Source of the DNA: Parcubacteria group bacterium
GTDB taxonomy: Bacteria; Patescibacteriota; Minisyncoccia; Moranbacterales; JAKLHP01
Length of the DNA stretch: 6,248 nucleotides
NCBI GenBank assembly: GCA_041657845.1
Contig: JBBABD010000042.1
Span: 1-6,248, forward strand
Reading direction: 5' to 3'
A program made the translations under genes and the position numbers. Positions 1 to 5,774 of this stretch are shown here, piece by piece. The notes under the pieces are model-generated. The model did no database searches, had not been told where the DNA came from, and was given only the letters and a program-made list of their open reading frames with translations. The first letter of the stretch is position 1, and every line of letters starts with the position of its first letter.

Positions 1-1
1 T

Positions 2-61
2 ATTCCGGTAAAGCCGGCTGTCGATCATCCTTGGAGAAAATTTCAATATTCTAAAAATTAA
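2..61 (+). CDS. Transposase / rve-type integrase, C-terminal fragment
   Basis: The frame enters from the left edge and reads 19 codons, ending DHPWRKFQYSKN, before TAA at 59-61. A Pro-rich stretch followed by HPWR close to the C terminus recurs in transposases with an N-terminal helix-turn-helix and a DDE (rve) catalytic core, such as ISNCY, IS481 and IS21-like enzymes, and that is the basis for the call. The catalytic domain is outside the window, so activity and exact family cannot be judged. The call is strengthened by the paired repeats that begin 12 nt after the stop, which is where an IS terminus should be. Frame 1 is also open for 17 codons here, but its product shows no recognisable motif. 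Confidence 0.5.
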   Translation: MPVKPAVDHPWRKFQYSKN

Positions 62-72
62 CAAAATTGTCC

Positions 73-118
73 AAAGCGGACATTTTTATTTCCCGCAAAA
101 GCGGACATTTCTATTTCC
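73..118 (+). repeat. Two 21-nt direct repeats at the IS end
   Basis: The copies are 73-93 and 98-118, offset by 25 nt, and both begin AAAGCGGACATTT and end TATTTCC. They differ at one position (T in the first copy, C in the second). The first copy is preceded by GT, giving a small dyad GTCC-aaagc-GGAC at 69-81. Their position directly after the transposase stop suggests transposase-binding sites of the element's terminus. The repeats are seen in the sequence; their role is inferred. Confidence 0.75.
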
Positions 119-141
119 TCTTTACATCCTGGATTTTGTTC

Positions 142-170
142 TTGACCGAAATTTGAGTTCGTGGTATCTT
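142..170 (+). promoter_or_regulatory. Sigma-70-like promoter upstream of the lysozyme-like gene
   Basis: TTGACC (142-147) and TATCTT (165-170) are separated by exactly 17 nt, a good match to a housekeeping promoter. Transcription would start near 177, giving a leader of about 45 nt to the ATG at 222. It lies only about 24 nt outside the last IS repeat, so it may be the gene's native promoter or a promoter partly created by the insertion. Only sequence similarity supports it. Confidence 0.45.
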
Positions 171-200
171 AGAATATGTGTTTCTGGGGGTATGAAGGGA

Positions 201-206
201 TATAAT
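201..206 (+). promoter_or_regulatory. Perfect -10 hexamer (alternative promoter)
   Basis: TATAAT at 201-206 is a perfect -10 box, but no good -35 lies at the right distance (178-183 reads GTGTTT). If used, the transcript would begin at about 213, leaving a leader of only about 9 nt before the ATG at 222. It may act as a second start point to the promoter at 142-170. Confidence 0.35.
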
Positions 207-221
207 CAGTAATGACAACTT

Positions 222-1013
222 ATGAGTATTTTTGCCTCTTTTAAGGCAAAAAACTGGATTGAAGGGCCCGTCTGCATCGCTATGCGAAGCATTGCGGGCA
301 GGAGGATTCATTCGGTACTAAAAAACAAGAAAATATCAATTCTAACCATCCTGATTTTAATCTCAGGTTGCTTTTTTTATAACCAATTGGATGCTATCTT
401 TCCTAGGTTTTTTGCTAATGGCTATAATTCTGAAGGGCATTTGTATTGCGAGCGTGAGTGGATTGCCAAGACAGATTATATAGAATCCATAGTTCAAAGT
501 CAGCGGGAAGAGCAAAAGAAAAAACATTCCGTAGACAGAAAGAATGAAGTTAAAAAAATAGAAAAGAATGCTAGCAATGGAGAAACAGACATTCAAGAAC
601 AAATATATGATTTGGTGGGCAATGCTCCAATAAAAGAAATGATTCCCTCTATTATGAAACTTGACCAAAGAGTGGCGGCTTTTGTGATTGGAATCGCCAA
701 AAAGGAAAGTGATTGGGGAAAGCATGCTCCATCGCAAAGAGGAGAAACTTGCTATAATTATTGGGGCTACAAAGGATCCGGAAGCAGGGGAACTTCAATG
801 GGATATGCTTGTTTTGGCAGTCCGAAAGAAGCAGTTGAAATTGTTGGCAAAAGGATTGAAACGTTAGTTTCCAAAAACATAAATGAACCGAAGAAAATGC
901 TAGTTTGGAAATGCGGATCAAGTTGTGCCGGCCATGATCCGGCTGGAGTCCAGAAGTGGGTGAGCGATGTGAGCTTGTATTATGGAAAAGTAATGCAGAT
1001 TAAAAGTACATAG
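222..1013 (+). CDS. Envelope-anchored lysozyme/glucosaminidase-like protein
   Basis: This is a predicted exported protein of 263 residues. The order is a basic N terminus, a hydrophobic segment at residues about 38-53, a charged, probably helical linker (about 87-125), and a C-terminal domain (about 128-260). That domain contains AKKESDWG, with a candidate catalytic Glu162, followed by CYNYWGY and a paired-Cys region WKCGSSC. This arrangement resembles lysozyme-like and glucosaminidase-like domains of small proteins I associate with Patescibacteria; muralytic activity is inference. The hydrophobic segment ends ISGC (residues 47-50), which fits a lipobox with Cys50 as the lipidated residue. 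The start is uncertain. ATG 222 and in-frame ATG 282 both lack a Shine-Dalgarno sequence. Starting at 282 gives 243 residues and a normal 29-residue lipoprotein signal. The extra N-terminal codons of the longer form partly coincide with a GC-rich hairpin. A terminator follows, so the gene appears to be transcribed alone. Confidence 0.8.
   Translation: MSIFASFKAKNWIEGPVCIAMRSIAGRRIHSVLKNKKISILTILILISGCFFYNQLDAIFPRFFANGYNSEGHLYCEREWIAKTDYIESIVQSQREEQKKKHSVDRKNEVKKIEKNASNGETDIQEQIYDLVGNAPIKEMIPSIMKLDQRVAAFVIGIAKKESDWGKHAPSQRGETCYNYWGYKGSGSRGTSMGYACFGSPKEAVEIVGKRIETLVSKNINEPKKMLVWKCGSSCAGHDPAGVQKWVSDVSLYYGKVMQIKST
266..299 (+). repeat. GC-rich hairpin inside the 5' end of the lysozyme-like gene
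   Basis: Bases 266-270 (GCCCG) pair with 295-299, 273-275 with 289-291, and 277-280 with 284-287. This leaves a 3-nt loop at 281-283 that holds the first two bases of the alternative start codon ATG 282. The stretch is far richer in G+C than the surrounding DNA, and an AGGAGG follows at 300-305. It looks like one unit of a dispersed palindromic element, or a structure masking the start. Whether other copies exist cannot be seen from this window. Confidence 0.5.
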
Positions 1014-1041
1014 CCTTTTAGGTTGCAGTTTTTAGGTTTTT

Positions 1042-1078
1042 AAAGAAGCGTTGTAAGGCGCTTCTTTTCGTTTTGTTT
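1042..1078 (+). terminator. Rho-independent terminator
   Basis: A perfect 9-bp stem, AAAGAAGCG (1042-1050) with CGCTTCTTT (1059-1067), closes an 8-nt loop and is followed by a T-rich run interrupted by single C and G residues. It lies 28 nt after the stop of the lysozyme-like gene and separates that gene from the glycosidase downstream. Confidence 0.8.
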
Positions 1079-1100
1079 AATGGCAATTTTAGTGTAAAAT
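1073..1100 (+). promoter_or_regulatory. Possible promoter of the GH1-transporter operon
   Basis: TTGTTT (1073-1078) and TAAAAT (1095-1100) are 16 nt apart and overlap the tail of the preceding terminator. The -10 ends 8 nt before the ATG at 1109, so transcription would begin almost at the start codon and the mRNA would be leaderless. This agrees with the absence of any Shine-Dalgarno sequence there. The -35 is weak, and A+T-rich DNA produces such matches by chance. Confidence 0.35.
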
Positions 1101-1108
1101 TAATTTAT

Positions 1109-2347
1109 ATGGACAATAAATTCCCAAAAGGTTTTCTGTGGGGCGCAGCAACGAGTGCGCATCAAGTTGAAGGAGGTACTAATAATAATTGGACACAGTG
1201 GGAGAAGGATAACGCGGATAGATTAGCCAATGAAGCAAAGAAGAAATGGCAAAAATGGCAGCAAGACAGATTTCCTGAAATGTTCAATCCCGAAAATTAT
1301 ATTTCAGGTCGTGCTTGTGATCATTATAATTTGTATGAAAAAGATTTTGACTTGGCAAAAAGTGGCGGGCATAATGCTCATAGATTTTCGATTGAATGGT
1401 CGCGCATTGAACCGGAGGAAGGAAAATTTGATCAAAAAGAAGTCGAACATTATAGGGATGTTTTGATAGCATTGCGCGAAAGGGGAATGGAACCGTTTGT
1501 GACACTTTGGCATTGGACAGAGCCGATTTGGTTTGCTGAAATGGGTGGATGGACAAACAAAAAATCTGCCGAATATTTTTCCAGATTTGTCAAAAAAGTC
1601 GTTGGGGAATATAAAGATTTGGTGAAATTTTGGGTTGTTGTTAATGAGCCAAATGTCGGATTAGGATTTGGATATTTTTTAGGATCTCAACCTCCCGCGA
1701 AAAAAGGTCTAATAAATTTCTTAAAGGCGTATTTTAATTTGCTTGAATCGTATAAGAAAGTATATAAACTTATTCATAAAATAGATGCTGGTGCAAGAGT
1801 TGGTAACGCCCTGAGTTTTATGGCGTATCAATCATTTTTGTGGGGACCACTGCAGAAGCTAGTAACTTTTTTCCCCGAATATTGCAGTAAATACTTCGCG
1901 AAAAAGACAATGTCGCATGTTGATTTTATGGGGTGCAATTATTATAAAAATTTTGAAATTGCACTCAGAAAGAAAAAATTATCTCGAATTGAAATGAGCG
2001 ATTTGGAGTGGGAAATTTATCCAAAAGGAATATATGATACCATGCTGACATTAAAGAAATATAATTTGCCAATTTATATCACCGAAAATGGTTTAGCTGA
2101 TGCTGATGATTCAGGGCGGCTGAATTATATAAAAAATCATTTAATATTTTTGCATAAAGCAATTGAAGATGGAGTTGATGTTCGAGGCTATTTTTATTGG
2201 TCGCTGCTGGATAATTTTGAATTTCCGGATGTGCGCGGTTTTTGGCCGAGATTCGGCTTAATTGAAATTGATTACAAAACGCTGGAAAGAAAACCAAGAA
2301 AAAGTTTTTACGAATATAAAAAAATAATTCAGAATAACGGCTTATGA
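1109..2347 (+). CDS. Glycoside hydrolase family 1 beta-glycosidase
   Basis: A retaining beta-glycosidase of GH1 with a (beta/alpha)8 barrel, 412 residues long and with no signal peptide, so it is predicted to be cytoplasmic. Family landmarks appear in order: FLWGAATSAHQVEG (residues 9-22, Gln19 for sugar binding), HRFSIEWSRIEP (91-102), TLWHWTEP (132-139), VNEP (178-181) with acid/base Glu180, NYY (277-279), ITENG (324-328) with nucleophile Glu326, and YWSLLDNFEF...RFGL (363-384). All core catalytic residues are present. It is somewhat shorter than the usual 440-480 residues. The aglycone/sugar-binding NFEW motif reads NFEF (Phe372 replaces Trp). The natural substrate cannot be read from sequence; beta-glucosides, galactosides or mannosides are all possible. 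An in-frame TTG at 1073 would add 12 residues, but the GH1 fold begins right after ATG 1109, so 1109 is preferred. The stop overlaps the next start as ATGA, which indicates coupling to the transporter. Confidence 0.93.
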   Translation: MDNKFPKGFLWGAATSAHQVEGGTNNNWTQWEKDNADRLANEAKKKWQKWQQDRFPEMFNPENYISGRACDHYNLYEKDFDLAKSGGHNAHRFSIEWSRIEPEEGKFDQKEVEHYRDVLIALRERGMEPFVTLWHWTEPIWFAEMGGWTNKKSAEYFSRFVKKVVGEYKDLVKFWVVVNEPNVGLGFGYFLGSQPPAKKGLINFLKAYFNLLESYKKVYKLIHKIDAGARVGNALSFMAYQSFLWGPLQKLVTFFPEYCSKYFAKKTMSHVDFMGCNYYKNFEIALRKKKLSRIEMSDLEWEIYPKGIYDTMLTLKKYNLPIYITENGLADADDSGRLNYIKNHLIFLHKAIEDGVDVRGYFYWSLLDNFEFPDVRGFWPRFGLIEIDYKTLERKPRKSFYEYKKIIQNNGL

Positions 2348-3270
2348 TTTTCATTTTTGCGGCATTGGGATCATATTTTCTTGGAGCTCTAACAATAATA
2401 TTGGACAAGTTTTTGCTAGGCTCAAAACGGATTACTTCCGCTCCGGTTTATTCTTTTTTCATTGCATTATTCGGGATTTTTGCCGTGGCTTTCATACCTT
2501 TTGTCGGATTTTCAATTCCAAGCGGATGGCAAATATTTCTCAGTCTCTTAGGAGGAGCGCTATTTAGCTATGGAATTTTGGCGCTTTATTTTGCTATCCA
2601 AAAAAGCGAAGCGAGCCGCGTCTCTCCCATAGTTGGAGCTGTAATTCCAGTGGCGACTTATTTTCTTTCTCTGATTTTTTCCAGCGAAAAACTAGCTTTG
2701 ATCCAAATAATTGGAGTGGCCCTTTTAATTTTTGGAGGGCTCCTAATCTCTTTTGATCTTCCACTAAAAATAAATAAAAAGAAATTTTTTTCCGGTTTTT
2801 ACTTTTCTCTCTCAGCGGGACTTCTTTTGGCTTTGTCTTATTTTGTTTTTAAATTTGTATACAATGAACAGACTTTTTTTAACGGATTTATTTGGACAAG
2901 ATTCGGATGTTTTCTCGCGGTGATGAGCTATTTCCTGATTCCCAAATGGAGGAAGGAAATATGCAGAAGCCTCAATGAATTTAAAAAACCGAAGAAAAAA
3001 GAATACCAAACCGGAGGATTATTTATTGGCAATAAAATCCTAGGCGGAACAAGCTCCATTCTTCTCAACGTTGCTATCGCTATGGGAAGCGTGACGCTGG
3101 TTAATTCCCTGGTTTCATCCCAATATGTTTTCGTTTTAGCTCTGGCCTATTTTGCCCACAAAAAATTTCCTTTTGCGTTCCAAGAAAAACTCTATTTTTG
3201 GGACTGGGCTCAGAAAACTGGAGCGATTGTTTTGATCGGAGTCGGCATTGTGTTTATTTTTATCAGATAA
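2344..3270 (+). CDS. EamA/DMT-superfamily transporter
   Basis: An integral membrane protein of 308 residues with about ten hydrophobic helices in two halves. The first half spans residues about 1-137 and the second about 148-307, with a basic loop (about 201-222) inside the second half. The signature region AIQKSEASRVSPIVGAVIPV (84-103) closing the first half is typical of EamA repeats, the drug/metabolite transporter superfamily. Members move small metabolites, amino acids, nucleotide sugars or drugs across the inner membrane, and direction and substrate cannot be predicted here. The start ATG overlaps the GH1 stop codon by 4 nt and has no ribosome-binding site, so translation probably depends on the upstream gene. 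That suggests the transporter handles a substrate or product of the glycosidase, which is inference. Paralogous sugar-phosphate or multidrug DMT members are the alternatives. Confidence 0.85.
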   Translation: MIFIFAALGSYFLGALTIILDKFLLGSKRITSAPVYSFFIALFGIFAVAFIPFVGFSIPSGWQIFLSLLGGALFSYGILALYFAIQKSEASRVSPIVGAVIPVATYFLSLIFSSEKLALIQIIGVALLIFGGLLISFDLPLKINKKKFFSGFYFSLSAGLLLALSYFVFKFVYNEQTFFNGFIWTRFGCFLAVMSYFLIPKWRKEICRSLNEFKKPKKKEYQTGGLFIGNKILGGTSSILLNVAIAMGSVTLVNSLVSSQYVFVLALAYFAHKKFPFAFQEKLYFWDWAQKTGAIVLIGVGIVFIFIR

Positions 3271-3291
3271 TATTTTTATTTTTTAATTCAT

Positions 3292-3385
3292 AATTTTAAA
3301 TTATAAATAATAAATTTTAAATTAATTTTAAATTTCTAAATGTTTAAAAATTTGTCCATTTAGATTTCATTTAAAATTTTAAATT
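3292..3385 (+). repeat. Four copies of AATTTTAAATT in an A+T-rich spacer
   Basis: The 139-nt spacer 3271-3409 is about 90% A+T. The exact 11-mer AATTTTAAATT occurs at 3292-3302, 3313-3323, 3324-3334 and 3375-3385, with partial copies between. No GC-rich terminator hairpin is present after the transporter gene. The spacer may hold a promoter for the next gene or binding sites for an AT-binding nucleoid protein, or it may be low-complexity filler. Chance repetition is easier at this composition. Confidence 0.5.
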
Positions 3386-3409
3386 TAGAACTTAAAATTT
3401 ATCAATACC

Positions 3410-4420
3410 GTGTTCAAAAAAATATTCAAAGCATCTTGCCTAATTCTTTCTGTTTCGACGGTTATTGTTATTTTATTTCTGGTTTATTTCAACCTTCCAG
3501 TAAAAAATGTCGAAAGTAAGGTTGATATGGGGGTGACATTTTCCAATCGTTATGCCAAGGATATCGGTCTTGATTGGAAAGAAACGTACTCGGCAATGTT
3601 GGATGATTTAAAAGTAAGGAAAATAAGAGTGCCTATTTATTGGGATTGGGTGGAGCCGGAAGAAGGAAAGTATGATTTTTCTGAAGTTGAATGGCAACTC
3701 CAAGAAGCGCAGAAAAGAAAGGCGGAAGTCATTCTGGTTGTCGGGCAAAAAGTTCCCCGCTGGCCAGAATGCTTTATTCCGGAGTGGGCAAATGCCGATG
3801 ATGTTAAAAGAAAAGAAAGTTTGATTAAATTTGTTGAAGCGGCGGTCAATCATTTCAAGAATTACTCCGCAGTGAAATATTGGCAAGTGGAAAATGAACC
3901 ATTTTTAGATTTTGGAGTCTGTCCGGTTGCTGATTATGCTTTGGTTGACCAAGAAATAAAAATCGTCAGAGACAATGATAGTTCGAGAAAAATTATTGTA
4001 ACTGACAGCGGAGAGCTTAGTCTTTGGATTCCAGCCGCCAAAAGGGCGGATATCTTTGGAACAACGATGTATCGCGAGGTGGTCAACAAAAGGTTGGGAG
4101 CCTGGAAATATCCGATTGGTCCGAACTTTTTTAAGTTCAAGAGGCTTTTAATTAGTGTTTTTGCCAATCAAAAGAATGCTTTTGTGATTGAACTTCAAGG
4201 AGAGCCGTGGCTCCAAGGTTGGACAGTTAATTTTCCGCTTTCAGATCAACTTGTATCAATGAATGAAAACAAGCTCAGGGACAATGTTCAATTCGCCAAG
4301 AATTCAGGGTTTTCCGGAGTTTACATTTGGGGAGTGGAATGGTGGTACTGGGCGAAGGTTCAGCAAAATTATCCTAATGTTTGGAACGAGGCGAAAAAAA
4401 TATTTGAGGAGAACAATTAG
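3410..4420 (+). CDS. Membrane-anchored clan GH-A (TIM-barrel) glycosidase-like protein
   Basis: A protein of 336 residues with a basic N terminus and one hydrophobic helix (about 8-27) that would anchor it with the enzyme domain outside. The soluble part reads as a clan GH-A (beta/alpha)8 barrel: IRVPIYWDWVEPEEGKYDF (72-90) on an early strand, VILVVGQKVPRWPE (107-120), and WQVENEP (158-164), whose Asn162-Glu163 is the classic acid/base pair of the clan. FVIELQGEPW (258-267) offers Glu261 or Glu265 as nucleophile, and GVYIWGVEWWYW (303-314) matches the last strand. The family cannot be fixed by eye; it is GH5-, GH39- or GH42-like. Catalysis is likely but the substrate is unknown, perhaps surface or exopolysaccharide glycans. 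The start is GTG, directly before the basic MFKKIFK segment, with no Shine-Dalgarno sequence. The gene appears separate from the transporter, with its own A+T-rich upstream region. Confidence 0.8.
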   Translation: MFKKIFKASCLILSVSTVIVILFLVYFNLPVKNVESKVDMGVTFSNRYAKDIGLDWKETYSAMLDDLKVRKIRVPIYWDWVEPEEGKYDFSEVEWQLQEAQKRKAEVILVVGQKVPRWPECFIPEWANADDVKRKESLIKFVEAAVNHFKNYSAVKYWQVENEPFLDFGVCPVADYALVDQEIKIVRDNDSSRKIIVTDSGELSLWIPAAKRADIFGTTMYREVVNKRLGAWKYPIGPNFFKFKRLLISVFANQKNAFVIELQGEPWLQGWTVNFPLSDQLVSMNENKLRDNVQFAKNSGFSGVYIWGVEWWYWAKVQQNYPNVWNEAKKIFEENN

Positions 4421-4438
4421 CTAGATGAATATGCTTAT

Positions 4439-4543
4439 GACTTGCTTGTTTGCCTCTTCCAATTCACTTGTTGTGGCGCGATGGCGGACTATTTTAAAAT
4501 CGCACCTCCGAAAAGTGAATTGTCATAGTCAAACAAGCAAGTC
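4439..4543. repeat. 105-bp imperfect palindrome with flanking TTAT (MITE-like)
   Basis: GACTTGCTTGTTTG (4439-4452) is the exact reverse complement of 4530-4543. Inside it, AATTCACTT (4461-4469) pairs exactly with 4513-4521. The two 8-nt stretches between these stems are equal in length and still match at 4 of 8 positions, so 27 of the outer 31 positions pair. A further stem, GCGAT (4478-4482) with ATCGC (4499-4503), closes a 16-nt apex. TTAT occurs immediately outside both ends (4435-4438 and 4544-4547), as a target-site duplication would. It encodes no protein. Removing the palindrome and one TTAT leaves a 22-nt junction between the flanking genes. Transcribed, it would fold into a long hairpin ending 8 nt before the next start codon, so it could also attenuate the L,D-transpeptidase gene. 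The lack of a U-run argues against a simple terminator. Confidence 0.75.
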
Positions 4544-4551
4544 TTATATTT

Positions 4552-5715
4552 ATGAATAATGTTTACATAAAAGGCGAAAAGAAAAAAAATAGAAAAGGAG
4601 ATTGGTTTTTGCTAATCGCTTCAATTATTATCCTGTTTATATCCGGAGTATTTTTTGTTACCACTCAATATCCCTCATTGTTTTATTCTGTTTCTTTAAT
4701 AGAAACAAGAAAAGAAATTATTCCTAATAATTCAATTACGATTAATTTTTCAAGGCCGGTGATCCATAATCATTTTGGATGGAAGGTGGAAGTATCCCCC
4801 CAAATTGATTTTGACTATAAATTGGAAAATGGAAACAAAAAATTAGTTATAACTCCAAAGAAATTTTGGAATCCGGAAAGCGAATACAATATAAACATTT
4901 ATGGGAAAAATTATTTTCTTTTTTCTGTTGATAATTCATTTCGCTTCAAAACGATTTCTTATCCGAAATTAACCGATTTTTATCCAGCTTTTGGCGCAAA
5001 AGAAGTGCTGTTGGATATAGAAGATCCGATAAAGGCAACTTTTGATAAGCCAATTGGCGATTTTAAGGTGAAATTTGTTATTAGCCCTTTCAAAGAATTG
5101 GGCTGGGAGGCGGATAATGAAAAAAATGAAATAAATCTTATGCCCAAAGGGGATTTGGAAAGAGGCACTAGGTATGTTATCGAAACTTACACTCGGTATA
5201 AGGATGAAAGTGATGAAAAATACAGGAAAATAGGAGAAACAGTTTTTGAAACAAAACCAATCACAATTGTTCAGATATGGGAAAAGGATTTCAGCGCTCG
5301 ACTGGAACAAGCCAAAAAATTCACTGAGGCCAAGATCAAAGAAGGGAAATATATTGATATAAATACAAAGAGCCAGGTAATGGCCATTTTCGAAAATGGA
5401 GAGATCCTTGATGCTTTTATGGTTTCATCCGGGAAGAAAGGGATGGAAACTCCCAATGGAACTTATCATATTGCCAACAAAACTCCGCGAGCTTGGTCAA
5501 AAGAGTACGGCCTTTTTATGCCCTATTGGCAAGCACTGGTACCTTCGGGAAAATTCGGAATTCATGAACTTCCTGAATGGCCAGGAGGATATAAAGAAGG
5601 GCAAAATCATTTAGGAACGCCTGTGTCTCATGGCTGTGTCCGGCTTGGCGTTGGGCCGGCAGAAAGAGTTTATAATTGGACAGATATTGGAACTCCAGTA
5701 ATGGTGCATAGCTAA
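4552..5715 (+). CDS. L,D-transpeptidase (YkuD) with two Ig-like domains
   Basis: A membrane-anchored peptidoglycan enzyme of 387 residues that should form 3-3 cross-links, or attach proteins to the wall, by a cysteine acyl-enzyme mechanism. A basic cytoplasmic N terminus (residues 1-17) is followed by a membrane helix (about 18-38). Two beta-rich segments (about 47-135 and 138-235) look like bacterial Ig-like (Big_5-type) modules; both contain a [IA]x[IF][SD][RK]P-like strand (SITINFSRP, IKATFDKP). A charged helix (about 244-265) leads to the YkuD domain (about 266-386). The catalytic signature is complete: His338 in FGIHE, then SHGCVRLG (359-366) with His360, nucleophile Cys362 and Arg364. 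The start ATG is the only one near the N terminus and has no Shine-Dalgarno sequence. It lies 8 nt after a palindromic insertion that separates it from the glycosidase-like gene. No terminator is visible after it. Confidence 0.93.
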   Translation: MNNVYIKGEKKKNRKGDWFLLIASIIILFISGVFFVTTQYPSLFYSVSLIETRKEIIPNNSITINFSRPVIHNHFGWKVEVSPQIDFDYKLENGNKKLVITPKKFWNPESEYNINIYGKNYFLFSVDNSFRFKTISYPKLTDFYPAFGAKEVLLDIEDPIKATFDKPIGDFKVKFVISPFKELGWEADNEKNEINLMPKGDLERGTRYVIETYTRYKDESDEKYRKIGETVFETKPITIVQIWEKDFSARLEQAKKFTEAKIKEGKYIDINTKSQVMAIFENGEILDAFMVSSGKKGMETPNGTYHIANKTPRAWSKEYGLFMPYWQALVPSGKFGIHELPEWPGGYKEGQNHLGTPVSHGCVRLGVGPAERVYNWTDIGTPVMVHS

Positions 5716-5774
5716 CAAATTTTAGCTAATTCTGATAGAATGTACATAGATTAAAATATTAGAATATCTAGTTT

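Larger units (their letters stand above)
1..118 (+). mobile_element. Right-hand end of an insertion sequence (partial)
   Basis: This is the end of an insertion sequence whose body lies to the left of the window. It consists of the C-terminal tail of a transposase frame closing at 59-61, about a dozen A+T-rich bases, and then two near-identical 21-nt repeats at 73-93 and 98-118. Multiple short repeats just inside the end, directly after the transposase stop, are typical of IS21-like and related rve-integrase elements; the family here is inference. The outer boundary is not certain because neither the other end nor a target duplication is visible. It could end at about 118 or a little further right, before the promoter-like sequence at 142. 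Confidence 0.55.

Noticed and set aside
212..244. A 10-codon ORF starting ATG right after the TATAAT box (possible leader peptide)
   Set aside because: It overlaps the 222 start in another frame, has no ribosome-binding site or regulatory codon run, and such ORFs are common by chance.
363..921. Overlapping reverse-strand ORFs opposite the lysozyme-like gene
   Set aside because: They are antisense shadows, with Phe/Ser/His-rich composition and no motifs; the + strand frame has a coherent domain structure.
1230..1466. A + strand ORF of 78 codons inside the GH1 gene
   Set aside because: It lies wholly within the GH1 frame, whose conserved motifs are unbroken, and its product has no recognisable motif.
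4439..4543. CRISPR or tRNA-like reading of the palindromic region
   Set aside because: There is a single inverted repeat with no regularly spaced direct repeats, and no cloverleaf or CCA-type end can be drawn.
4520..4550. TTGTCA (4520-4525) with TATATT (4545-4550) as a promoter for the L,D-transpeptidase gene
   Set aside because: The spacer is 19 nt and transcription would begin inside the coding sequence, after ATG 4552, with no later start codon that keeps the membrane anchor.
4969..5310. A 113-codon reverse-strand ORF opposite the L,D-transpeptidase gene
   Set aside because: It covers part of the Ig-like modules antisense, shows no domain and has no promoter or terminator of its own.
5709..5729. 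TAGCTAA repeated at 5709-5715 and 5723-5729, with a palindromic TTAGCTAA
   Set aside because: It is too short to support an operator or attachment site, and one copy is part of a coding end and stop codon.
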